Assembly (NCBI GenBank): GCA_037074705.1
Contig: CM073591.1
Coordinates: 39,226,587-39,290,586 of the forward strand
Length of the DNA stretch: 64,000 nt
Reading direction: 5' to 3'
DNA from: Zhengitettix transpicula
Lineage: Eukaryota > Arthropoda > Insecta > Orthoptera > Tetrigidae
Position numbers and translations under genes: made by a program. The notes beneath the pieces were generated by a model. That model did not search any database, was not told the origin of the DNA, and saw only the letters and a program-made list of their open reading frames with translations. This document shows positions 35,213-48,199 of the stretch, in pieces. The number at the start of each line of letters is the position of its first letter. Positions within the stretch are counted from its first letter, which is position 1.

Positions 35213-35735
35213 ACATATTCACCATCCAGTTCAATGCATGTGGTGAGACGTGGCACAAGCTTCTTTAGTCCCTTCTCGAATAACTCTCCCATAAACCCCT
35301 TCCCCACTTCAGAACCTCTTTATGCACCTGCTCGACAGTTGAAAATTTAATTACACCTCTGTGTGCCTTCATGGAGGAGAAAAGATGATAATCTGAAGGA
35401 GCCATGTCAGATGAACGAGTGGTTCAAAAGATCCCAACCAAATGAGACCATGAGTGCCTTGGTGGCTAAGACTGTGTAAGGACAGGCGTTGTCGTGCAAC
35501 GCCGGTATTCCACTCCCTTTATTTTGAATGCTTGTTGTGCACTGATGGTCTCCTCCTGAGACAGAAATTCGACAATAATAAATGCATTTTCGGTCGCAAA
35601 ACACTGAAGCCATGAATTTCTTCCCCAAACGGTGGTTTAAATTTTTTGGCAGATGGGGAATTGCTGTGACGCCACTGTGACTCCCTGAACCACTTAAAAA
35701 CACTAGTTCTGTTCATAAAACCTTCGCCGTAAACC
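35213..35735 (-). pseudogene. Mariner transposase remnant with internal deletion
   Basis: The minus strand begins with 'MNRTSVFKWFRE', an N-terminal helix-turn-helix segment. It jumps directly to the catalytic region: 'GKKFMASVFCDRK' around the second conserved block, 'LHDNACPYTV' with the second catalytic Asp, 'FGWDLLNHS', and after a frameshift 'SDMAPSDYHLFSSMKAHRG' with the third Asp, then 'VIKFSTVEQVHKEVLKWG'. It finishes near a stop at 35215-35213. Spacing between the last two Asp residues is close to the D,D34D of mariner. The first catalytic Asp block is deleted and several frameshifts exist, so the gene is dead. No inverted ends were found. Confidence 0.85.
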
Positions 35736-35970
35736 GTTCAGATATTCGAAAAAATTACGGTGTTATTCCTTCAGCGAGTAGGAGGTGGACCACAGCACGT
35801 GGCTCGCACTTGGAGGGAGGATTTATTTCAAGCAACTGGACACTAAAACGCGAGTTTACATAATACCGAGTATCTGCGAAGCTCACTCAGTCAGGAGATT
35901 CCCCTCTGCCACTCAGTGTCTGTATTTGGTTATCTTTCTTATTCATAAAACTTTTAATTACCACGTTTAT

Positions 35971-36312
35971 TTTTTTTTAGTGTAACAGGCTATATGATGG
36001 TAATCATAACAACTCCCCTTTAATAGTATAGGAAGGGATGTGAAACGGCAGGAAAAGGTAGGTAGGGGTTAACTGTTAACTAGGACCCTACGGGCGGTAG
36101 TTTTAAGGATCCCACACGGTAGTTCGTCAAGAAGTGATGCAGGGAAAACCCTAGAAATATCTGCATCAGGTAGGCCGGGCATTTGGTTCTAATCCCTTCC
36201 GATGGCGGGAGAAGAGTTTGCTATGGGGACACAGCATTCCCTTCTCCACGCCTCGACAAGTTTAGGAGGCAGATGGCCGACTGTTCCAACAGTAATAGCA
36301 GACAACTCATAG
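35971..36312 (-). mobile_element. Family A retroposon, 5'-truncated copy
   Basis: On the minus strand the copy starts within the 'GAGTTGTCTGCTATTAC' block and runs through 'CCTGATGCAGATATTTC', 'GGATCCTTAAAAC' and 'CTATACTATTAAAGGGGAG' to 'TAGCCTGTTACAC' and an A-tract (T-tract at 35971-35978 on the plus strand). The left third of the family is missing, as in 5' truncation during target-primed reverse transcription. A short TTTTAATT may be a target duplication but is not convincing. Confidence 0.85.
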
Positions 36313-36828
36313 AATTGAGCCAATAAAAATAATTTTAATTTCCTGATAGATTGGGGTATTCTTTAATAGTAGAAAAAATATTCAGGAATTCCTTTCTTTA
36401 TTTCTTGAGTTATACTGCGGTTTTGTATATTCCTATCGACATACTGCGTGAATCAACGCAGACAAGTTACTGTCGATCACGCCGCTCATTCAACAAAATG
36501 TTAATGAATTATTACAACCCGAAATGCATGCATCATGCCCGCGTTTGGATTGAAACCAGCTTTCTAAAAATATAGATAGGGACGTAAATGAATTATACTA
36601 TTACGGATATTCACTCAAAAAATTGTAAGACAAAATTAGGAGATAAAAATTAGATTATATACTATAAAAACTTTGAAATAAATCAGACTCTCATATCTAT
36701 AATATCTTATTTATTAAATTCAAAATTTCTGACTATTGAAATAAATTGTATGTGATACGCCTGTGTAAGAATAAACGTTGGCACAAAATCTAGAGGTAAC
36801 TCATGATTAATTAATACCTATATTTCTT
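36313..36828. other. AT-rich non-coding DNA
   Basis: The phrase TATTTCTTGAGTTATACT occurs at about 36399 and again at 36821 just before the hammerhead-like motif, so a decayed copy of that element may begin here. No gene is seen. Confidence 0.4.
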
Positions 36829-36900
36829 GAGTTATACTCCTGTTGATAATAATGTAGCGACGAAACATCGTGTACGCTGTGTCCAACTAATTTATATGAA
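36821..36900 (+). ncRNA. Hammerhead-like motif in a decayed repeat
   Basis: CTGTTGA (36840-36846) is followed by 15 bases and then GAAAC (36862-36866) and CATCGTGTACG. The downstream 'ATGAAGAATTTATA' also resembles the sequence after the 30.3-kb motif, which supports common descent. The core differs from CTGANGA at one base and stem II is not evident. Confidence 0.3.
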
Positions 36901-37189
36901 GAATTTATAATTAATTTATCAATTTTTAATTTTGACTTGTTTTGACATTAACATTCATTTTACGTCTTATCTACTGTTAAAATTATGTATAAACGCACAT
37001 TTATAACAATATGCACGAAGTCGAACGCCATCACCATAATGGGGCTAATTAAAGTATCAACAAACTAGAAAAAAGGAAGACGGAATACACTCGCACTATT
37101 TACTCTAAATTGATGTCTACGATCATCTACCCCACTGAAGATGCATTTCCTACAATCCAACCAACGACAGAGAGCCAGCACCTGCTTAG
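36901..37189. other. AT-rich non-coding DNA
   Basis: Nothing recognisable is seen. Confidence 0.5.
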
Positions 37190-37345
37190 GATCTGCGCTC
37201 CATATGCTATGAGTGGGAAACTACACTCAGTGCACCATTTAAAAGATTTAAAAATAACTGTCTCAAATCACAGAGGTTCCGGATTCGAATACCGACGAGG
37301 ACATGGATGTGTGCGTGAGAGAAACTCGTCAAATCAGTCCCCCGA
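37190..37345 (+). mobile_element. tRNA-derived SINE fragment
   Basis: GGATTCGAATACC at 37281-37293 matches an RNA polymerase III B-box (T-arm), and 'GAGGACATGGATGTGTG' follows at 37297-37313. That phrase is characteristic of insect tRNA-derived SINEs as I remember them. The upstream region has an 'AGTGGGAAA' patch but no clear A-box. The right end abuts an AT-dinucleotide tract at 37351. Confidence 0.6.
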
Positions 37346-37349
37346 ATAT

Positions 37350-37350
<1 letters not shown>

Positions 37351-37380
<30 letters not shown>
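37351..37380. repeat. (AT)n microsatellite
   Basis: A 30-base AT-dinucleotide tract lies at the end of the SINE-like sequence and may be its tail. Confidence 0.95.
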
Positions 37381-37386
<6 letters not shown>

Positions 37387-40300
37387 CGTCGAAATATTTC
37401 AGGTATCAATTAATTATATAATATAAAAAAATATTTTATATAATTTTGAACTCTGTTAAATTCTTTATATATTATAATTCCTTTTCATACTTATTAAAAT
37501 GCTTAACATTTTGATATTACTGTCTATGACAGTGAGATAGTTGAGTATCGATTATTAAAATGACATGGATATATATAATGGTTTAAGTAAAATTATTAAA
37601 AAATCTTGGTACAATTATGAAATTAAAACTAAAATAGTTACTTAACCATTACTCCACACACATACTTAATAAATCTTGCTATATATGCAATGTCCTATTA
37701 TTGATAGTAGTGCAGTATGAAAAGTAAAATTAATGCCTCTTGCAACTGTTTTTTTCTTGCAACAAAAAATATTATACCTACAGTAAATAAATGGACGTTC
37801 GGTCTAAACGAATCACATTACTTTTACCATATTTCGTTACTTATCTATTTTAAATAGGAGCAATTTAAAAAATAAACCGATTCATCAAGACAATTGTTAT
37901 TTTTGGTTCTAATTAATGTTACAGGCTACAAATCTACCATTGAGATTTGAATTTGTTTCAACAGCGAATTAAGTACATTTTCCTCTTGAAAGCCGTAGTG
38001 TTGATAACAAACAGACAAATACACACATGCGTTTCTTTTTCCTGCGTCAATATGATAAGAAGTTAAATGTTTGTAGGACTACAGTGATGTTTATATTTGT
38101 TAAAAAAAACGAGGTGTTTTAGAGGAGCAACTTGAGGAATACGAATAGGAGTGAGTACACGTGAGTTAATAATCGAAATGTTATTCCTAGTTACGAAAGC
38201 ACTTAAATAAGAGAATATGACATTGTAATGGGTGAAGAAGGATTTGAAACAAAGAGTAGCAACAGTCAATCATAGAAAAATAGGAATTAAAAATCTGTCT
38301 TCAGAAGCAAAAAATCGACTTAATGTTCATAATCCTCTAAAATAATTACTCTTTCAAATATGTGTAGGTTAAATAAGAATAAATAATATTTTTTGTTTGT
38401 TTCGTTTTTATTAAAAGAATCACTCCGAACACAGTCACATTAAGATTATTTTATATATAATTTAGATGAATAATAATTATTTTTCCACAGTTGCTACCAA
38501 GACAGAAGGGACGAAAAATTAACATATGCAGTACTATTTACTTTAAAATTAATTATTTTACTGTCATATCTCTCATAGAAATCTTATTATAGTAAAATTT
38601 TAAGGCTGTGTGAAAAAATTATACCACTATTAAAAATACTGTTGTTTAAAACATCGAAACATGGTGGAAATTCGTAACAGTGTTTTATTGAGTATAACTA
38701 AAACAATTATATGATTAGAAATTTATATCATTGTACATTGATATAAATTTAAAGAGTAAAAATTTGACGTTAAAACAGCTCGTTGAATGGAAATAAAAGA
38801 AAAGAGTGTCAAGAGTGTAGGAAGTAACTGCGATGGTAAAAAGCACGAAGCAAACTTATGAGCAGACAATTTGGTCACTAAACATGGTAAAAGTAACAGA
38901 AGAAAATAATATTTATACCTACATATAAAAATTGCAACCCCAAATTCACCTGGGAATATGTTGCATAAATATAATTCAAAATTTTAAATCATTGGTTAAG
39001 TGTATAAGTAGTGTTTTATGATGGCAGCTGCCCTGAAGTTTGGTATGTACAAAACTTCCGTTTGAAACCTAAATTAAAAATTTCGTTCCGTCAGATTTTT
39101 TAAAATTACATCAAATTACTTCAGATTTCTACATATTTTTCCCGTGTTAACATTTCTCTTGTAAATTTAATTAATCATTTTGTAAAATTTTATTTGTTTT
39201 TAATTCAGTTATAATTACGGGATACTGTAATTGTTAGAGGTCCGATAAGCGCCCCTATCATTGGTGGAAGTTTTCCAAATAATTATTTTGGTTATATCTT
39301 TTAGCATTTTGTGTACTTTCAGAAACAAAGGTAAATTCTCAATATATATTTATTCACACGCTGAAGACAACCAAATAGCCTATAATAAATCAAGATAACG
39401 TAGTAGATTGCCGATGTTTTGTTGGAATTAAACTTTACGATGAATTTGTACGTCAATTTTCTGAGATTGTGAAACCTTTAATGTCACACGTGGAAGTATT
39501 GTTTTCCCTTCAGACGTTCAGAGATTGTTTCTCCGTTAGGGGATAGACGTAATTATTTCCTCTCGAATTTACGTAATTAGTTCTCCAGGGATTCGCAAAC
39601 GTTGCCTTCGCGAACACGCCTTTCTTCACTGTATTTCCGTGAAGAAGAGAATACAAACCATGCTGACAAGACGATTGAGTCGTGGTACTGCAGAAGTCAT
39701 TTCTCTAGAAGCGTAGCGATCAATATTCAGGAATAACGTTATACATGACTCATCTTTTAAATTAAAGCATAATCGATACTTATGAGACTGTTGTAAAAAA
39801 AAATGTAAAGTTAACCGGGATCATTAATTTTAAAAACTCTCTCTAATATGTTAATGTGTGTATTGAATATAAAAGTAATGATTATGTGCCACGAATTTAT
39901 GCAGTAGTCATTTAGTCTGTATATTTTACTTTTGTTTCCCTTGCTTACTATTTAAGTAATTTCGAATATAAAATCGTACAGAACCATTTTTATTTCGATC
40001 TAATTTCGTAAAGTAGGATAGATAGTGTACCATGTTTAATAATAGGTGCAAATAAACATAATTGATATCTTCGTCTTCACCTTTCAGTCGCGTCATAGAT
40101 TTCGTTAGTTCTACGTCTCCGGGTTCGTAAAAGCTTTATACTTTTAATGATCATTTTCCCCGAATAGATTTATAATATTCTAGACAAAAGAATCCCTAAC
40201 GGAACAAAACCCCATTACCGCCAAGCTTTGTTAACTGACTGCTTTCTTTATTTCCTTTCTCAAAATTTATTTTGTCCAATACGCGTAAATTCTCAGATTT

Positions 40301-40649
40301 AGAAAGTCTTTATATCTCAAATTTGATCATCCATATCCAAAACTGCCACTTTTAAGAAGATCTACAACAACTATTTAAAAATAACTGAGAGGTTTCCATT
40401 TTAATTTGAATATTTTATCTACTTTTTAAAAACCACTCAGAGTAAGAATTCGTTCAATTGCTATTACTAAATATGAACTAATGTGGTACATGAATTTTTT
40501 TAGTTCAATACCGCATGATTTATATGTTCTGTGGCGCGTTATTAAAAACGGACACTATGAATTCGAAACGAGCAACTCGACAGTCTGCGGCTGCAATACT
40601 GTTAACCAAGAGACAAGGTTACCATTCTTCTATGTTTGCGTATTTACTT
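37381..40649. other. AT-rich non-coding DNA
   Basis: About 3.3 kb contains only short frames without domains. No repeat in common with other parts of the window was noticed. Confidence 0.5.
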
Positions 40650-40960
40650 AAACACCTCAGATTGCTTTTTGAGATTCGTTGAAAATATTGGCACATGGTT
40701 CCGGTGCGCTGATACGGCATTTTACGCAAGTTCCTGCCATATTAGTGCGTGCGCGTGTGTGCGAGTCGCGTTTCCCATGCGCTGCCATGTTGTGCACGTT
40801 CGGCTCTCTTCGGGAGTCCTCGGCCAGCTCCGCCAATGGCAGAGCGCGGTATCGACCCAAGGGGCGGACTTCCCCCACCTGCGCTGTATCGATATTACTT
40901 CGATTCCTACCGACCTCGCCCAAGGAAGCCAACGACGTGAGCTTCCCTACGCAATCGCTT
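40650..40960. promoter_or_regulatory. CpG-rich promoter-like island with TATCGATA and CCAAT
   Basis: The island is GC/CpG-rich and contains a perfect TATCGATA at 40887-40894 (the DNA replication-related element bound by DREF in insect housekeeping promoters), a GCCAATGG CCAAT-type box near 40830 and GCGCATG-like words. Overlapping frames of 63-119 codons exist on both strands but none has a recognisable domain. It could be a bidirectional promoter or the first exon of a gene outside or across the window. No splice structure can be assigned. Confidence 0.35.
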
Positions 40961-43142
40961 TAGCAAGTTTAGCCACAGTGGTATCTCAATTGTAGACACG
41001 ATTCCCAAATTTTCCAGCGCGCAGAACCAGAGCGAAAAAATAATAGTTAATAGAAGTTGGAAGGGTAAATAAAAAGATTGCCAAGGCAGGTGATGCTCAT
41101 TACATAAATCTCTATGGACAGACGTGCAAGGGTTGAAGTTACGCGAAATCAGAATATTAAGTTTGAAACCCACGTTGATAGGAAAGTCCCGCGATCTGTT
41201 TACTGTTTTCTAAATTAAAATTTCTATTTTAGTAATAGCGTCCAGCGTCCCTAAATTACGTATGGAAACTAGACTTGGAATGTCTGCGGAACGCGGATTT
41301 TAGAAATTTAATTTAATTTTTCAACCGCTATTACTGGAATACTACATATCCTAAATTGTGTAACACTAGATTTATAATTTATTATTATTCTTTATAAGAT
41401 GCAAATTTTAGATAAATAAAAGTAATAAGTGAAGTATACGATCTATTCCATCAAATGTTGATTTTACTTTTCTAAGATTAGTACGAATCATATTTGTGTT
41501 GTAAATTAAATTCAACACTGGTCAATTTCAGCCATATAGATTAATTCAAAATACGACGTTGGAAACATTTTAAAATTCCCTATATATTGTTAGTCGACTG
41601 TTATGTTAGTATAATTGATAAATTAGTGATTTTCCAGTGATAGCGATCTAGGATTGAAGAACAGAATTCACCGTTGTCGGGCTTTATCGTAAAGACGGCC
41701 GTAAATGTCGGACACAAAATTATAATTTTAATAATATTTATAACACAATTATTTTATAAAATGTTACGATTTTATAAAACTTAATTTCTGACTTTTGTCT
41801 AAAATCATGATTTTAGTGATTTGATACAGAGTATGTATCACATATAACTATATCGAGGAACTAGGTAGAGATGTTTCGAAAAAAGAGGATTCGCGGCAAC
41901 ACAAACGGCTGTTATAAAAATTCAAAAATATCGTTAGGCAGACGAATAAATTAAGGATACATATTATGATTAGAAAATTTAGTTTTTAAATATATTGTGA
42001 GAGGGATAAAGGAATTTCTTACGTTATTATTGAGACCTCGTGATATTACATTACATAGAAACGCAAGCCAATAATTTTTATCAATATTTTTTTACACGCT
42101 TAGTAAATTATTTAAGTCAGAAATGTGTTGCTTTTTAAAAATTTGCTGTCGGAACTTCCTGTTATACTACTAACGTAATTTCCATTAATCATCGAAAGCA
42201 TTTGCGGTGCGCTTCACTTTAAAGAATGTGAAAGCGTAAGAATTAAGAGAACATAAAGGAAAGTAATTATTTCATGAAGCGAATAATTTTTTACGATTCA
42301 TAAAAGATGTTAAACTACTCATTTCAATTTTTAGTTACAGAAAAAAAACTTCTTTTTCACTAACTATAGCTTGGGCTTAAAGTAATTTCGAAAGAAACAC
42401 AAATAACTGCTTTACGTAATCCAGAATAATTTTTTTCTGTTTCGTACAAAAATGAGTATGGAGTGTGAACTATTTAGAAAACTAGAGAAAATTAAATTAT
42501 ATAAAATATTAACGACTCCGAATATCCATTGATAATTGTCATCTAACGCCGCGACGCCAAGAGCTGGATATTTTCCCTCAGGAAAACCCCCTAGCCTACG
42601 TAGTCCGATGCGGATAACTACTCAAGAACAATTATCATTAACCGTTGACCTCGTCTTACAAATCCTTTGATGTGAGTTTCTTCGTAAATTATAATTGGCC
42701 AAGGCATAAAATTTCTAACGTGCCCACGACACAATTCCCTCTTTTAATCACTTACTAACATTAATTATTAAACATTTCGGCGATTGTGGAAAATTATGTG
42801 GAGGGACAAACCTTATAATTAACCTCAACTGGGGTCAGTCGATAAAATGATTTGATCTCAAGTCAAAACGATTTCTTCCAACGAGATACAAAAAACAGAA
42901 GTTTTCGAAGTCATTCGTTAAGTGATCTCGTCTAGGAGATTCCCCATCAAGGAAAATACTTATTTAAAGAATTTTCATTTTGAGAAAAATTGTACGATTC
43001 TTCTGATATGTCAGTAAAAAATACAAGTATACATTTGTTGAATTTTGACAAATGATATTCCAAGGAATAATCGGAATTTATTCTGCGCTGCGTTTCTCTT
43101 TTCTTCTTCTTATAGAGTGATATCTGTTAGGAAACCTCGTGT

Positions 43143-43144
<2 letters not shown>
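40961..43144. other. AT-rich non-coding DNA
   Basis: No gene or shared repeat is recognised. A moderately GC-richer patch lies at 42540-42680. Confidence 0.5.

Positions 43145-43184
<40 letters not shown>
43145..43184. repeat. (AT)n microsatellite
   Basis: A 40-base AT-dinucleotide tract. The left flank reads GTGTACA before ATAT, which resembles an LTR CA end, but no TG...CA partner with homology to the three LTRs was found. Confidence 0.95.
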
Positions 43185-43186
<2 letters not shown>

Positions 43187-46100
43187 CTTTTTTGTTGTAG
43201 TTTTACAAATATTTGACGGACGTATGGAACTGCCTTCTTCATTATGCAGAAGATGGATTATTGTAAATTCACCTATAATCACTTGTTTTAATATTGAAAC
43301 CCAGGACTACGATGACGTAGAAGGGGATAATATGTCCTGGAATGGAAACCTCCCCTAATAATCAATAACAGCAATAGCCATGGCATGAGCGTGTGTGTGT
43401 GTGTGTTCGGGACACGAGAGAGAGGGAAGAGGACGAGGTAGGTGGGTGGTTAATTGGAAGCAGTAATTGCCTTGCATTATGCACAACTCGCTGGTAAACT
43501 CTTCATTCCGATAAAAAAAAACAGTCGCTGTGATTGCCCAAGAATACGAGAAATCCGCTTTCCTAACCCGTTCAAACAACCATTTTTCTCTGACTATTTA
43601 GAAAAATGCAAGTTATTTTGACAGGCAATTCACATGGAACACTCGTCAGTGGAAAACATAAAGAGAACCACAGATAAATATACGCATATATACTACTATA
43701 TATACCTGTGTGGGCGGCGTATTTGTTGTCCACTTCCTGTCTCATTCTTTTTCGTACCATATCAATAACATTTTTTTCTGTTTATCTGCACTACTCAGTC
43801 ACAATGTCTACTTTACGAAGCAAACCGGTTCGGGTGAATTCTATGGAAAAGTGTAGATTTTGTAAATGTTAAGGGAACATTATTATAGAACTTTATTATA
43901 GTCTGTGTATGTTTGGTCTCTTTTTCTGGTTTGCTGATCCCTTGCAACATACAACACTGGTCTGCTTCTGCCAATCAGACATTATTTTGAATGAAATATC
44001 TTCCTTGCGGGCAGTTTTCTACCATATTAAGATAAGAATACAGCTTTAACGCGAAGATATTTTTACCGTTGTTTATTACAAAATATTTTGTAATATCTTA
44101 ATACTGAGTCAAATTTGTGAAGACCTTTCACATGTTTTCCCGTTGTTGATAAAAACCATAATTTTCCTATTACTCTGAAACTTTTTCCACCATCAAATAA
44201 CATACAGCCAATCATAGCTCGAAAAGGAGACAATTTTTTTCCCCCGTTTCAAATAAAAACTTATGCAGAATAATAGTTTAGATTTAGATTTATCTTTCAT
44301 TCCATAAGTCCTCGGTCCATGAAATAGGATACGTTAATAAAAAAATTACAAGAAAATAATAAACATTTTACAATTAAAAAATTTCAAAGACAAAAATCAT
44401 TGATGAAAAAAATTAGACAATATGAAACAACGTTAAATATACTAACATTACAGTCATTAAATTAATTATACTAATTTTCATTTTTCATTCGCCTGAGTTT
44501 CCAGCAGCAAATCTTGCGTTGATTCTCGTCGAACATGAAACAGACGGTAACACTCATTTTTTTATTTTGATTCATTTTTTAAAACACTCGACCTTACGCT
44601 TTAAGTAAAATTTGAAGAATTTCATGCACGTTCTACAAGGAGAATAATCGTTATGAATATATCTCTTTATATACGGGCCACACTCCGGAAAATAGTTGAC
44701 AAAATTATAAAAGGTACCAGTTTAATCGTTTTTGTAGACGAAATATAGCTTATAATTATTTTCAGAGAGATTAAAAAATCAGGAAACATAGTAATTGGTG
44801 CACTCATCCGATTGCTTGTAACCCAAATGTCTTATAATTCTTCACATATTTTTTTAAATTGTAGCTTTTATCCGTAGTATTGGACATTATTTAAGTAAAT
44901 ATTCAGACCATGCTTATTTCATTTAAGCAGGAAATTTTTCCGCCATCTTACGAAATTATTGATATTTTAATCCACTTTCATGGATTTTCTGTCAGTTTGA
45001 AACAACACAATTGTAGATAGCATTTTAAAACCCAGTGTGTTTCACACACGTCATCTTTTTAAATGAAAATAGGCGCAGCAGCGAGGCTGAGGAGGAATTT
45101 AATAAAGCATGTGGTCGATTTACAACCTTTCAGAATTTGTCGGAGGCTTAAATCAATCCTGTTATCCGGAGAAAATACAGTTGTCTGGAATGAAGGTAAT
45201 TTTATGAAAAAACAAATCTATGTGGAAACCTGTAAATTATAGTTTTTTATAAACCACTTTCATGCGTCAGTTATGCTGATTTTATTGAAGAGATTTAATG
45301 GAAAATAAATAAAAATGTGTTGTTTGTTTAATGGGCGACTAATAATTCAAAAGTAATTTGTAATTTTCCAAAGGTAATGACAAATATCCGACTACTCTCC
45401 ATATTTTCTGCTAAATTTTAATGTGCATCTAATAGTAAGTGCTTAATTTTTTGTTGTTTTATAAAATATCACACCATATTGTAACTGATTCTATATGATA
45501 ATTAAGAAAATTCCTTCTTTGTATTAATTCATTTTAATTTTCTGTATTAATTTTTATGACTATATTAAGCTATTTTTTTTATCATTGGTCATGATTTGCG
45601 TAAAGCTATATTTATTTACTGTCCTACAGTTCGCCTGTCCCGAAATTTATCAATTAGTCTACCTTTTTTCTTCTTCTATTTTTTTCCCCACTTGGTCTGA
45701 GATGGATCTGATCTTCGCGGGAGCAACGACCGCCTGAGCAATGTGGCAACGCCGCACGCCAGCAGCAGTTATCTGGCAGCTATTTGTTCAGGAATATCTT
45801 GCTTCTCGATAAGGCACACTGCCCTTGGACCGAATATTCAGCAACGCACAAAGGAAGCTCACAAATAACATTCCCCGCAAGCTCACGAAACAACCAAAAT
45901 TGAAGTTGGCGTGATAGCGGGAAAAAAATCAGAGATGATCCAAACTTCGTCCAGTTTTTCCAGCTGTTGATCCTGATCCTAGTTCTTCCCCATTCTTGGA
46001 TCATCATTCGCTCAGGGAAAATATAGACAGCCTGATGCTGAGTTAAGGGGTCAACCATCTGGTCCATCTCCATATCTGAACGCAGTTATGATGCTACCAT

Positions 46101-46545
46101 CAATTTCATATATATTTTTTATGTTAGTAATAATAAAATATCTCCACTCCATAAAAAATAATATCAGCATAGTGACTTATACTTAACACATTTTAAAACT
46201 TTCATTGACAAATTTGAACAGAAAACCGTTCAGACATGGTTAATTTAACCAGTTGTAGGTGTCACTAAATGTTGCCATAACCATACAAGGAGAATTTAAA
46301 ATATCCAATTATTCATGGTTAACTGCATAATAAATAAATCCTTATATATGATATTAACTACTACTTTTCCACGAAACGAGTAATTTGTAAAATGTAATAA
46401 AAATTTTAATAATATAAGACGGATAGACGGAAGATAAATTACTCAAGGCGTATATCACTCAGGTGGTAAAACGACTTATTCGTGTTAGCAGAAAATGCCG
46501 GGATTTAGCCAAGACGACGATGAACTAGGATTTAAATTTATATAA
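43185..46545. other. AT-rich non-coding DNA with minor patches
   Basis: A (GT)n run lies near 43390-43405. The segment 44506-44537 matches 4057-4088. A GC-richer patch at 45700-46080 holds a 97-codon minus-strand frame (45780-46073) that I do not recognise. No gene is supported. Confidence 0.5.
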
Positions 46546-46619
46546 TAATTTAAATAAATTAATATAATATAATAATTTAAATAAATTAATATAATATAAT
46601 AATTTAAATTAATATAATA
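46546..46619. repeat. 27-bp AT-only tandem repeat
   Basis: Units at 46546-46572 and 46573-46599 are identical (TAATTTAAATAAATTAATAT plus ATAATAA-type ending), followed by a partial third unit. Confidence 0.95.
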
Positions 46620-48199
46620 CAATCATATGAGTGGGTGATTGTTACACTGAGTGAAGAGCTGGAACACTTGTTAAACAATGATTGGGAAATGAAGAAAATC
46701 TCCTAACAAAAGTTGAATATTGTAATAAATCATGTCACAACTTCTTAACCTGCTAAGTTGTTCATTTTGAAAAATTGCTGTAAATAAATTTTCGAAACAT
46801 TGGTCTTGCCTGAGGAAGAGTAATTAATGCCTACTCACTTTAGTCTGACGGCTAGAAATCTTAATAAGACTTTAATACAAATAAAAAACCCTTTCGTTTC
46901 TTTTTTGTATCTTCTTCTTCAGGTGTAGTTAAACGGAAATATAATTGCTGAATACAATTTCTGTTATATTATGTAATTTTAATAAATAAAAAAAATTCTC
47001 ACAAAAATTTTACTATAGTTTAAAGTCCTTTTTAAGACGAATTTTATTGTTCATAAATTTTTTTTTGATTCTCCTATAACTGAATAAAATCCAAAAAAAT
47101 GAACGAAACGATATATTATTTTTTTTCTGAAACATTAGACGTTTTATTGAACTTCTTTCAGATAATATAAATACTAACTCTTAATTAAGCTTATTCGTAC
47201 AGCAATGACTTAGTGGCATTACTAATTAAGGTGACCGATCTCGCAGCTTTTCCATATTAAAGCTGCCTATTGAGAATTTGAAAACAGTTGTAAAAATGTA
47301 TATTTACATTTCCCACCGTTTATTAATTAAGTGAATAAATGCTTTGAATCGAATCTCAGCACGTAGGTTTATAAAACTGAATTAACTTTTTAGCGCATAG
47401 TGTAGCATTTATGCAGAATAACTTTTGTATCGCCCCCGAGGCATCTGTTGGTTTCTAAGAGAGCTAACTTGTGATTTAGATATGAAACAACATGCACTTA
47501 AGGAAATGTAAAATTTTTGGTATCCGTGGACAAGTTAAAACGTGACTTCCCTAGCTTTCTGTGAGTCAACCCCTTCAAGCCAGATTTTTCTACCCGCCGG
47601 TCAACTTCAGAACTTTTTTTTTTTTCAAAGAAAAAAATTTTTCATTACATTCTCAGTGTAAGCTAGTTACACAAAAATCATAATTATCCCCTTAACGTGA
47701 ATTATTGCTAAATCAGAACTAATTATATTAATGTTGAATATATGAGCCAAACTGACTTTGGTCACGTCTGATATATTTTTTTAGTTATTATTTCAGTATT
47801 TTAATCACAATACCTCCGTTTATTATGCGATCTACCTTCCCCCCGTTGTACAGACCCTAACTCGAATTCACCTACAATTTACTAAATCACATTCTTCACG
47901 GACCAATATTAAATATATTGTAAAAATATTCTTATTAATATGTGGTTGAATATTAATTCCTTCTATCACGTATTGTTTTTCTTATATTCGTTTTATATTA
48001 ACTCATGTTTTCTCAAGATTTTCTTTAGTAAATATTGACATTTTATAATTTTCTTAATTTTTCTACATAAAACAGGTAATACATTAGCAGAAAAATATAA
48101 TTCATATGATTTTTTTATGCTAATGGAACGTTCAATACATTCTTGTAAGTTATCCAGTACCCTCATAATATTTGCTAAGTTTGCCACTATTGATCACAC
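46620..48199. other. AT-rich non-coding DNA with hammerhead-like words
   Basis: On the minus strand CTGAAGA (46922-46916) and GAAAC (46900-46896) occur 15 bases apart, but no stem II can form between them. A GAAAC...CTGAGGA arrangement in the wrong order lies at about 46793-46818 on the plus strand. No gene is seen. Confidence 0.4.
46896..46922 (-). ncRNA. Hammerhead-like core words without stem II
   Basis: Both core elements match the consensus (CTGAAGA and GAAAC), but the intervening AGAAGATACAAAAAA cannot pair. It is listed only as part of the dispersed set. Confidence 0.2.

Noticed and set aside
40636..40995. Overlapping 63-119-codon frames on both strands
   Set aside because: Simultaneous open frames in three or more frames are expected in CpG-rich DNA. 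None has a recognisable domain.
43139..43190. Possible fourth LTR boundary (TACA before an (AT)n tract)
   Set aside because: No homology to the three solo LTRs lies upstream, and no matching TG start was found.
45780..46073. 97-codon minus-strand frame
   Set aside because: Not recognised. A tryptophan/isoleucine-rich composition alone does not support a gene.
46793..46818. GAAAC followed by CTGAGGA on the plus strand
   Set aside because: The core elements are in the wrong order for a hammerhead, and no stems were found.
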